From assembly GCA_050012355.1 (NCBI GenBank), contig JBEKHI010000198.1, forward strand, positions 1 through 29,715: 29,715 nt of DNA. The letters run 5' to 3'. The notes under the pieces were generated by a model, which saw only the letters and a program-made list of their open reading frames with translations, searched no databases and was not told where the DNA came from. The stretch is from JBEKHI01 sp050012355 (GTDB taxonomy: Bacteria > Actinomycetota > Actinomycetes > Streptosporangiales > Streptosporangiaceae). Position 1 is the stretch's first letter. The number at the start of each line of letters is the position of its first letter. Made by a program: the position numbers and the translations under genes. This document shows, piece by piece, positions 13,809 through 20,970 of this stretch.

Positions 13809-15066
13809 CGACCCTACGGCGGACAACGCGAAGTGTTGGCGTAGCTCCAGCTACGCCAACCCTTCGCGTTGTTTGGGCGGGCCGGGGAACTAAACGACGG
13901 TCGCGGCGGTAGGCGGGGTCGTAGGGGTCGGCTTCCGGTTGCTGCTGCCCGTACGGGTACGGGGCGCGACCGCGCTCGTCGGGCTGCCGGGAGTGGCGGC
14001 CGTTGCCCCGCGACGGGTACTGCGCCGTGGGCGCCTGCGGGGTCGAGGGTTCCGGCGGCATCGTGAACGTCTCGGTCTGCTCGCTCTGGGCCGCCTGGTA
14101 GCGGTCGGGCGGGACCGCGGTGCCGCCGTGACGTCCGGGCGGGCGCGCGGACGGGCGCAGGTCGCGCGGGTCCGGGTAGCCGTTGGGCTCGGATCGCGGG
14201 GCTTCCGGTCGCGGGGCGGTGCCCCAGCCGGGCGGACCGCCACGGGGGTCCGGAGCGTTGCGCGGGTCCTGGTCGCGACCGCCGAACCGTCCGGGGCCGC
14301 CGATGGGCGATTGCCGCTGGGACGGACCGAGACCGCCAGGACCGCCGGCCATCCCAAGACCACCGCCGGGGGTGTTGGCGGACGCGGCGGGCGGCTGGGC
14401 GAGACCGGCCGCGGGACGCGGCGCGGCCTGCTGCCGCGGACCGGTGACCGGCGTGACCATCGGGGCACGGGGATCTACCGCGCGGGCATCCATCGTCGTC
14501 GGGCGCGAGCCCGCACTCCGGCCGGCCGGAGGGAATGGCGAGCCACCCTGCCGAGGCTGGTCGGTCGAGGGCATCCGCTCATTGGACACCGACGCCCAGT
14601 AGTCCTCGTCGGACACCCCGTCGTCAGGCCAGATCTCCTCTTCGGCCTCTTCCCGGCGGCGGCCGAAGCGGAACAGCTTGCCCAGGCCCTTCTTCTTCCC
14701 CTCGACAGGCTCTGGTTCCTCGTCGGGGTAAGCCTCGGCGGCCTCGTAACCGGGGCCGCCCGGCTGCTGCCATTCGTCGGGAGCGGTCTGCGGCGGGCCG
14801 TACCCGGCCGGGCTATATCCGTTCGCGCTACCCCGGTCGTACTGGTCCGCCGCTAGCGCTGGGGGTGCGCTCTGGTAGCCGCCAGACTGGTAGTCCCGGC
14901 CGCCAGGCGCCCGTCGCGGGTCACCAGCACCAGGACCGGCCGGGCCACGCCCGCCGGACGGAGTCGCATACTTTCCGCGGATCGGGTGGGCAGACCGGTA
15001 GTCGTCGATGGACCATTCCTCATCGTCTTGGGGCGCCGGGGGTTCATGGCGCGATCGTCGTCCCAT
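13771..15066 (-). CDS. Intrinsically disordered Pro/Gly-rich protein
   Basis: The 431-aa product starts at an ATG (15066) with a strong GAGGAGG ribosome binding site; an in-frame extension to 15114 is less likely. The N-terminus MGRRSRHEPPAPQDDEEWSI carries acidic-aromatic motifs (EEWSIDDYR, later SDEDYWASV). A basic patch KKKGLGKLFRFGRRR near residue 137 could bind membrane or nucleic acid. The rest is Pro/Gly/Gln/Arg low complexity with Tyr-rich repeats (YQSGGYQSAPP). No TM helix is present. The last roughly 30 residues (TTRRVGVAGATPTLRVV...) are encoded by the inverted repeats at 13754-13872, so the original end may have been altered. The function is unknown. It follows a possible 39-aa membrane peptide with overlapping ends. 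Confidence 0.7.
   Translation of the reverse strand: MGRRSRHEPPAPQDDEEWSIDDYRSAHPIRGKYATPSGGRGPAGPGAGDPRRAPGGRDYQSGGYQSAPPALAADQYDRGSANGYSPAGYGPPQTAPDEWQQPGGPGYEAAEAYPDEEPEPVEGKKKGLGKLFRFGRRREEAEEEIWPDDGVSDEDYWASVSNERMPSTDQPRQGGSPFPPAGRSAGSRPTTMDARAVDPRAPMVTPVTGPRQQAAPRPAAGLAQPPAASANTPGGGLGMAGGPGGLGPSQRQSPIGGPGRFGGRDQDPRNAPDPRGGPPGWGTAPRPEAPRSEPNGYPDPRDLRPSARPPGRHGGTAVPPDRYQAAQSEQTETFTMPPEPSTPQAPTAQYPSRGNGRHSRQPDERGRAPYPYGQQQPEADPYDPAYRRDRRLVPRPAQTTRRVGVAGATPTLRVVRRRVAMIADSSGLIDT
13823..13872. repeat. 24-bp inverted repeat with 2-nt spacer
   Basis: Arms 13823-13846 and 13849-13872 (ACAACGCGAAG... and ...CTTCGCGTTGT) match at 23 of 24 positions around CC. It is one of the strongest palindromes in the window, and it is translated as part of the C-terminus of the leftward disordered protein. 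DNA cruciform or RNA hairpin formation is plausible. Confidence 0.85.
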
Positions 15067-15163
15067 ACCGGTGTCCTCCTCGCGATCTCGTGAACGGGTG
15101 GACCAGGAGCACAAAGACGGTCACGATGCTCATCACCGCGCCAAGCCCCAGGTACAGAACCAT
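15044..15163 (-). CDS. Possible 39-aa single-TM peptide
   Basis: The frame encodes MVLYLGLGAVMSIVTVFVLL followed by VHPFTRSRGGHRYGTTIAP. It is one hydrophobic helix with a basic C-terminal tail, typical of small membrane proteins. A GTG directly before the ATG is an alternative start, and no clear ribosome binding site is seen. Its 3' end overlaps the start of the disordered-protein gene by 23 nt in another frame, and that gene's GAGGAGG ribosome binding site lies inside it, which suggests coupling. It is short enough to be chance, but the clean TM composition argues for coding. Confidence 0.45.
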   Translation of the reverse strand: MVLYLGLGAVMSIVTVFVLLVHPFTRSRGGHRYGTTIAP

Positions 15164-15342
15164 CACACCATCCGAATAGCAGCGGCCCCATGGGGGGCGC
15201 TAGCGAAGCGCGCGTGGCCGACGCGAGCCTGCCCCCAGATCGCGAGCACCTTGAATGACCCGCTTAGCCTCCTGATTCTTGCTGACGCCGGGTGAGCCTG
15301 TCTGGCGAATCGCTAAGTTCATCGCCTAACGGGGCAAAAAGG

Positions 15343-15876
15343 TCAAGAGTCCGCTCGAACCGCCAGTCGCCCCCGGCCGATCGTGGCCGCCGCGATCTCC
15401 TGCGTCACCTTGCTCAGCGACGTTCCCGCGGGCAGGTCCAGTGTCGTGTCGAGCGCGTACACCGTGAACCGGTAGGAATGAGACCGCCCGGACGGGCACG
15501 GCGGATTGTACGCGGCGGCCCCCGAACTGCCCACCGCCTCGCGAGCGCCGGACGGGATCTGCCCCTGCGGGATGCTGCTCGTGGCCTGGCTGATGTCGAA
15601 GACGATCCAGTAGATATACGGCGTGATCGGAGCCGACGCGTCGTCGACCACGAGCGCGAACGACTTGGTGCCCGCGGGCGCTCCGGCCCAGGTGAGCGGG
15701 GGACTGGTGATCTTCGCGCCGCGGCAGGTGTACCGCTCCGGCAAGACGTTCCCGACGAAAGCGGTGCTGCTCACGGTCATGGCCGTGGGCGCGTTGGTGG
15801 CGACCGCACCGCCCCGTAGCAACCCGCATCCGCTCAGCAGCGAACTCAGAATGATGACAACTACTGTCAGGCGCAC
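15343..15876 (-). CDS. YbhB/YbcL-type (PEBP/RKIP family) lipoprotein
   Basis: The 177-aa product starts at GTG 15876, preceded by a near-ideal GGAAGGAGGGG. The signal MRLTVVVIILSSLLSGC has an LSGC lipobox, so Cys17 would be lipidated and the protein tethered outside the cytoplasmic membrane. The mature part shows PEBP motifs: LPERYTCRGAKITSPPLTWAG, KSFALVVDDASAP (the DPDAP-like region), YWIVFDI, and AAYNPPCPSGRSHSYRFTVYAL (the GpCPP..H motif). Bacterial members are of unclear function; ligand or phosphoinositide binding is known only in eukaryotic relatives. It is divergent from the BTAD regulator, and the 79-bp gap holds both promoters. Confidence 0.88.
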   Translation of the reverse strand: MRLTVVVIILSSLLSGCGLLRGGAVATNAPTAMTVSSTAFVGNVLPERYTCRGAKITSPPLTWAGAPAGTKSFALVVDDASAPITPYIYWIVFDISQATSSIPQGQIPSGAREAVGSSGAAAYNPPCPSGRSHSYRFTVYALDTTLDLPAGTSLSKVTQEIAAATIGRGRLAVRADS

Positions 15877-15955
15877 CGCCCCTCCTTCCGGTGCCTGATC
15901 TTATGGGGTTCGTGCCCTGTATGTGTGAGCCGGCTCGCCGGACGATACTAAGAGG

Positions 15956-18900
15956 ATGCGGATCGGGCTGCTTGGCACCCTGCAGGTGCGAGATGACAGC
16001 GGTGATCCGGTGCGCGTTGGCGGGCACCGGGTGCGCTCACTGCTGATCCTGCTCGCGCTGGAACCGGGCAGGGTGGTGGCCGCGACCTCGCTGATCGGCC
16101 GCCTGTGGCCGGACGATGCGCCTGGTGACGCCGGTAACGCGCTGCAAACCCTGGTGTCCCGGTTGCGGACCGCGCTGCGTGGTACTGGTGTTATCGAATC
16201 GCATCCGGTGGGATACCGGCTGGTGATCGATCCCGGCGACGTGGACTCGATCGCGTTCGAGACACTGGTCCGCCAGGCGACTGGGCCAGCCAGCAATGGC
16301 GCCACCGACCCGGCGCTGGCGGCGAGCCTGCTGCGAGAGGCGCTCGCGCTGTGGCGCGGCCCGGCGCTGGCCGACGTGGCGGACGAGGAGTTCGCGCGGG
16401 GCCCTGCCACCCGCCTGGAGGAAGCCAGGCTCGCGGCGCTGCACGATCGCATCGAGGCGGAGCTGGCGCTCGGCGAGTCCGCGAGCCTGATCGGCGAGCT
16501 GCGTTCGCTGGTCACCGCGAATCCGCTCGCCGAACGATCCCGGGTGCTGCTGATGCGCGCGCTGCAGGCCGATGGCCGCCAGGCCGACGCGCTCGCCGTA
16601 TACACCGAGGCCCGCGAGCTCCTCGCCACCGAGCTCGGCGTCGACCCCTCACCGGACCTCGAGCGGGCCCATCTCGACGTCCTCAGGCAAAATTTTTCAC
16701 CAAAACGGCGCCCAGCGGATCCCCCGGCCGCCCGAGAATCCCCCGCTGTTCGTAAGCCGCGCGCCAGCTTCGTCGGCCGTGACGATGATCTGAGCGGGGT
16801 CCGTGACCGGCTGGGGGAGCACTGGCTGGTGACGCTTACCGGACCCGGCGGCATCGGCAAGACCCGGCTGGCGGCCGAGGTGACGGCGGCCCTGGATGAC
16901 GTCGCGGTGCACACGGCCGAACTGGCCCGGGTGACGGCGGGCGCGGAGGTGCCGTTCGCGGTGCTGGACGCGATCGTGGGACGGGAACGCTCGATCGCGC
17001 GCGGCAAAGGCGAGCCGGTTCCGGTGTCGGACCCGCTGCAGCGGATCAGCGCCGCGCTGGCCGACCGCGACGCGCTGGTGGTACTCGACAACTGCGAGCA
17101 CCTGATCGACGCGGCGGCCGATTTCGCCGGCTGGATGCTCGAGCAGAACCCGCGGGTCAAGATCCTCGCCACCAGCCGGGAGCCGCTGCGCATCACCGGG
17201 GAGGTGCTCTGGCCGGTAGCGCCGCTGGCGGAGGACGCGTCGGTCCAGCTACTTGGTGACCGCGCCGCCGCGGTGCGCCCCGGGTTCGCGGTGAACGAGT
17301 CGAACTCCGATGTCGTTTCCCGGATCTGCCGGGCGCTGGACGGCATGCCGCTGGCGATCGAGCTGGCCGCGGCCCGGCTCCGGCTGCTGTCACCCGATCA
17401 GCTCGCCGAGCGTCTTGACGACCGGTTCGCGGTGCTCACCGGCGGCAGCCGGTCCGCGCTGCCCCGGCACCAGACGCTGCGGGCGGTGGTGGAATGGAGC
17501 TGGGAGTCGCTGTCCAAGCCGGAACGGATCCTCGCCCGGCGGCTGGCCGTCTTCCCCGGTGGCGTCACGCTCGAGGCCGCCGAGGGCGTGTGCGCGGACG
17601 AGTCACTTCCGGCGGGCGCCATCCTCGAGGCGCTGTCCGGCCTTGTCGATAAATCGATCTTGGTCGCTGGGACTGGTACCAGGTACCGCATGCTGGAGAC
17701 CATCCGCGCTTACGGCGAGGAACGGCTCGCCGAGGCGGGGGAGGACCAGGCGGTGCGCGCCGAGTTCCGGCGGCATTACGTGACGCTCGCCGAGACCGCT
17801 GATCCGCTGCTGCGCGGCCCTGAGCAGAATCGGTGGCTGACCGAACTGGACGCGGAACTGGACAACGTCCACGCCGCGATCAGGCTGGCCATCGAGGCGC
17901 GGGACACCGTGCAGGCGTTGCGGTTCATCCAAGCGCTTGGCTGGTACTGGATGATCCGCAGCAACGGCGAGTCGGAGTCGATCGCCCGGATGGTGCTGGG
18001 GATTGACGTCGACGCGGTACGCGCGGACTTCGAAGTCGCGGTCCGACGGCTCAACGAATGTTTCTCCCTCGATGACCACGTGCACCCGCTGGCCGCGTTC
18101 GCCGAGCCCATGCTCGCGTTGCATGACCGTCAGCCCGAGCGAGCGCTGACGCTGTTCGATTCGTGGGGCCAGTACGCCAACCCGTGGGAGTCCGCGGCCC
18201 TCACGCTGATGCGGGCGCAGACCTGCGCGATGCTGGGCCGCACCACGGAGGCGGAGGAACTGCTCGTCGAGGCCGTCGGCACGTTCCGCGCGTTCGGTGA
18301 TGGCTGGATGCTGGCGGCCGCGCTCTCGATGATCGCCGACTTCGCGGCGATGCGCGGCGACCGGCGGGCCGCGATGGCCGCGAATCGCGAGGCCGCCGAC
18401 GTCTCCGACTATCTGGGTGCGCCCATCGACCGAGGTCACTTCGACAGCGCGCTCGCCGGGCTCGCGATCCGTGACGGTGACCTTCCCACGGCGCGGAAGT
18501 ACCTGGGCCGGGCCGCGGAACGAGATGAGGACCAGCGCGACATGAGACTGGGGCTGGACCTGATCCGCGCGGAGCTGGCCTGGGCCGAGGGTGACTTCGC
18601 CGCGACCGCCCGCGGTTGCCAAGAGGTCGACGCCAGGCTGGAGAACAAGACCTCCGTGTGGTGGCGGTCGTTCCGCGGTACGGTCAGTGCCCGGCACGGA
18701 CTGGCGATGCTGCGGCTGGGAGACCCAGGCCGGGCACGAGAGTTGCTCGGCGAAGCGCTACGCGCCGCGTCCGAGTGGGTGGAGCAGCCAGATCTCGCTA
18801 AGGTCTTCGACTCGATCGGGGTGCTGGCGCTCGACGACGGCGATCCGGCCCTCGCGGCCACCCTGCTCGGCGCGGGACACACCCTGCGTGGGCAGTTCGA

Positions 18901-19060
18901 CGAATCAAGTCTGGACGCCCCCGGCGCGCGGCGCGAGGCCCGGCAGGCCCTTGGCGAGGACGGCTACGACGCCGCCTACCAGCGAGGGCGTGACCTGACT
19001 CCGGATCAGGCCGTCGCCCTCGCTGGCACGGCGTGCGGTGCTCAGGCCCGGCGGCGGTAG
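15956..19060 (+). CDS. BTAD/NB-ARC transcriptional regulator (AfsR/SARP-like), 1,034 aa
   Basis: Domain order: an OmpR-type winged helix (residues 1-95, MRIGLLGTLQVRDDSG ... SRLRTALRG ... HPVGYRL) and a BTAD helical domain (about 96-245, DSIAFETLV ... LWRGPALADV ... LVTANPLAERSRVLLMRAL). An NB-ARC ATPase follows (about 265-600), with Walker A GPGGIGKTRLA near 295, Walker B ALVVLDNCEHL near 375, and DGMPLAIELAAARLRLL. A helical TPR-like region (about 620-1030) completes it. This matches AfsR-like regulators, in which ATP binding and TPR-sensed signals switch DNA binding. The ATG at 15956 follows GATACTAAGAGG, which may be a -10 for leaderless expression. Its end overlaps the convergent ABC permease gene by 19 nt; that exporter is a likely target. 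Confidence 0.88.
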   Translation: MRIGLLGTLQVRDDSGDPVRVGGHRVRSLLILLALEPGRVVAATSLIGRLWPDDAPGDAGNALQTLVSRLRTALRGTGVIESHPVGYRLVIDPGDVDSIAFETLVRQATGPASNGATDPALAASLLREALALWRGPALADVADEEFARGPATRLEEARLAALHDRIEAELALGESASLIGELRSLVTANPLAERSRVLLMRALQADGRQADALAVYTEARELLATELGVDPSPDLERAHLDVLRQNFSPKRRPADPPAARESPAVRKPRASFVGRDDDLSGVRDRLGEHWLVTLTGPGGIGKTRLAAEVTAALDDVAVHTAELARVTAGAEVPFAVLDAIVGRERSIARGKGEPVPVSDPLQRISAALADRDALVVLDNCEHLIDAAADFAGWMLEQNPRVKILATSREPLRITGEVLWPVAPLAEDASVQLLGDRAAAVRPGFAVNESNSDVVSRICRALDGMPLAIELAAARLRLLSPDQLAERLDDRFAVLTGGSRSALPRHQTLRAVVEWSWESLSKPERILARRLAVFPGGVTLEAAEGVCADESLPAGAILEALSGLVDKSILVAGTGTRYRMLETIRAYGEERLAEAGEDQAVRAEFRRHYVTLAETADPLLRGPEQNRWLTELDAELDNVHAAIRLAIEARDTVQALRFIQALGWYWMIRSNGESESIARMVLGIDVDAVRADFEVAVRRLNECFSLDDHVHPLAAFAEPMLALHDRQPERALTLFDSWGQYANPWESAALTLMRAQTCAMLGRTTEAEELLVEAVGTFRAFGDGWMLAAALSMIADFAAMRGDRRAAMAANREAADVSDYLGAPIDRGHFDSALAGLAIRDGDLPTARKYLGRAAERDEDQRDMRLGLDLIRAELAWAEGDFAATARGCQEVDARLENKTSVWWRSFRGTVSARHGLAMLRLGDPGRARELLGEALRAASEWVEQPDLAKVFDSIGVLALDDGDPALAATLLGAGHTLRGQFDESSLDAPGARREARQALGEDGYDAAYQRGRDLTPDQAVALAGTACGAQARRR

Positions 19061-19836
19061 GCGCGGACGGCGAGGGGCGCGAACACCACGACGATCCCCA
19101 CTGCCCATAGCAGCGACTCGAGCACCGGCTTGGCCACCGGGCCGCCGACGAGCAGGGCACGCTCGGCGTCGGTCAGGTAGGTCATCGGGTTGATCTTCAC
19201 GAAGGCCTGCAGCCAGCCGGGCAGCGTCTTGGGGTTCACCAGGTCGTTGCTGCCGAAGGTCAGCGGGAAGTACACCAGCGACCCGATCCACTGCACGCCC
19301 TCCGGGTTCTTCACCAGCAGGCCGATCAGCGCCGAAACCCAGCACATGGCCAGCGCGAAGGCCAGCAGCAGCAGGACGCCGCCCGCCGCGGCGACCGGGT
19401 TGGTCTCGATGCGGAACCCGAGGATCGCGGCGAACCCGAGTGCGATCGCGACACAGATCGTGTAGCGCACCACGTCGCCGAGCACCGCCCCCGCGAGAGG
19501 CGCCCAGCGTGCGATCGGCAGGCTGCGGAACCGGTCGAAGACACCGGTCTTGATGTCGGTGTTCAGCGCGGTGCCGGTGCCGAGCGTCGCGAACACCACG
19601 CTGAGCACGAGGACTCCGGGCGCCACGTACTGCAGGTACTGATGGACGTTGCCGGAAACCGCGCCACCGAAGATGTAGGTGAACAGCAGCAGCCAGATGA
19701 TCGGGGTGAGGGCCAGCCCCGCGATGTCCTCGGGATTGGTCCTGATCTTCAGCACGCTGCGCCAGGTCAGCGTGAACGAGTTGCGCAGCCCGGTAATCGG
19801 GCTCATCCGCCGCGCGGGTGTGGTCATCGTCGTCAT
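19042..19836 (-). CDS. ABC-2 type exporter permease (DrrB-like)
   Basis: The 264-aa product has about six TM helices, starting with GLALTPIIWLLLFTYIFGGA and ending SLLWAVGIVVVFAPLAVRAY. The ABC-2 region is seen in FATLGTGTALNTDIKTGVFDRFRSLPIARW, the coupling-helix area of DrrB-type permeases. INPMTYLTDAERALL is the usual motif before the last helix. Its start overlaps the ATPase stop by 4 nt (ATGA). It would pair with that ATPase to export a drug-like or lipid-like compound across the membrane. It is convergent with the BTAD regulator. Confidence 0.9.
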   Translation of the reverse strand: MTTMTTPARRMSPITGLRNSFTLTWRSVLKIRTNPEDIAGLALTPIIWLLLFTYIFGGAVSGNVHQYLQYVAPGVLVLSVVFATLGTGTALNTDIKTGVFDRFRSLPIARWAPLAGAVLGDVVRYTICVAIALGFAAILGFRIETNPVAAAGGVLLLLAFALAMCWVSALIGLLVKNPEGVQWIGSLVYFPLTFGSNDLVNPKTLPGWLQAFVKINPMTYLTDAERALLVGGPVAKPVLESLLWAVGIVVVFAPLAVRAYRRRA

Positions 19837-20774
19837 TTGCCGTCTCCGGTCAGGGTGAGAAACACCTCGTCGAGCGTGGCCTTACGCAGTTCGATCTCGG
19901 CGAGCTCGACGCCCGCCGCGTCTAGGTCGCGAACGATCCGCGGTAGCGAGGTGCCGTCGGCCACCGGGGCCGAGACGACGCCGGAGTCGGGGTTGGCGGT
20001 GGGATCAAGTCCCGCCGTTTTGATCAAAATGTCGGTCACCGCGCCGAGGCGGGAACGGTCGGCGGGCGCGACCTGGAGCACCTGGCCGCCGACCTTGGCC
20101 TTGAGCTCGTCCGGGGTGCCGGACGCGATGACCTTGCCGTGGTCGATGACCGTGATGTCGTGCGCGAGCTGGTCGGCTTCCTCGAGGTACTGGGTGGTCA
20201 GCAGCACGGTCACGCCGTCGGCGACCAGCGTGCGGATCATGTCCCAGACCTCGCCGCGGCTGCGCGGGTCCAGGCCGGTGGTCGGCTCGTCCAGGTACAG
20301 CACCCGCGGGTTGCCGACCAGGCTGGCCGCCAGGTCCAGGCGGCGGCGCATGCCACCGGAGTAGCCCTTGACGACGCGGCTGGCGGCGTCCGACAGGTCG
20401 AACCGCTCGAGGAGTTCCCTGGCCCGCGCCTTGGCCTGCTTGCGCTCGAGGCCGAGCAGGCGGCCGACCATGACGAGGTTGTTGGTGCCGGTCAGCCCCT
20501 CGTCCACCGAGGCGTACTGCCCGGTGAGGCCGATGAGCTGCCGGACCTGGTAGGAATCCTTTACGACGTCATAGCCACAGATCGTGGCCTCGCCAGCGTC
20601 CGGTCGTAGCAACGTGGCGAGGATGCGAACCGCCGTGGTCTTACCCGCGCCGTTCGGCCCGAGCACGCCGAGCACGGTCCCCGTTCTCGCTGCTAGATCG
20701 ACGCCCGCCAGCGCCTGCGTTTTGCCGAAGCGCTTGACGAGCCCCCGCGCTTCGACAGCGTGTGTCATGTCCAT
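19833..20774 (-). CDS. ABC exporter ATPase (DrrA-like, daunorubicin-resistance family)
   Basis: The 313-aa product shows Walker A GPNGAGKTT, Q-loop LTGQYASVDEGLTG, signature YSGGMRRRLDLAASL, Walker B VLYLDEPTTGLD, D-loop, and H-loop LTTQYLEEAD (Gln in place of the usual His). LTTQYLEEAD is the standard form in DrrA-type exporters. The C-terminal DUF4162-like domain ends ATLDEVFLTLTGDGK. Starts at 20774 (MDMTHAV) or 20768 are both possible. It forms the exporter with the permease that overlaps its end. An overlapping pair of alternative hairpins lies about 100-150 nt upstream. Confidence 0.9.
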   Translation of the reverse strand: MDMTHAVEARGLVKRFGKTQALAGVDLAARTGTVLGVLGPNGAGKTTAVRILATLLRPDAGEATICGYDVVKDSYQVRQLIGLTGQYASVDEGLTGTNNLVMVGRLLGLERKQAKARARELLERFDLSDAASRVVKGYSGGMRRRLDLAASLVGNPRVLYLDEPTTGLDPRSRGEVWDMIRTLVADGVTVLLTTQYLEEADQLAHDITVIDHGKVIASGTPDELKAKVGGQVLQVAPADRSRLGAVTDILIKTAGLDPTANPDSGVVSAPVADGTSLPRIVRDLDAAGVELAEIELRKATLDEVFLTLTGDGK

Positions 20775-20870
20775 GCGTCCATGATGAGATATGTCGCTTT
20801 CAGCCCGCGCACAGTTCGCTGTCAGTTACGCACACCGGCGGCGTACTGGCCAGGACTGAGGCGCGCTGCG

Positions 20871-20921
20871 ACCCCAGCGATGTCCCATCGCTGGGGTAAT
20901 AGGCCCAGCAATGAGACATCG
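20871..20921 (-). promoter_or_regulatory. Two mutually exclusive hairpins between sepH and the ABC exporter
   Basis: One hairpin is a perfect 12-bp stem: ACCCCAGCGATG (20871-20882), loop TCC, CATCGCTGGGGT (20886-20897). A second inverted repeat pairs 20878-20896 with 20903-20921 at 16 of 19 positions; in the leftward transcript two of the three mismatches become G-U pairs. The two structures share bases 20878-20896, so only one can form. There is no U-tract. It is either the sepH terminator or an attenuator-like leader of the exporter operon. Confidence 0.55.
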
Positions 20922-20970
20922 ACAGCGTTGTAGAAGGCCTCACGAGTCACATGGGCCACTCAGGCCACGC

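Noticed and set aside
15901..17346. Leftward Ser/Arg/Ala-rich frame opposite the BTAD regulator
   Set aside because: Composition is typical of antisense to GC-rich codons; the rightward frame has clear winged-helix, BTAD and NB-ARC motifs.
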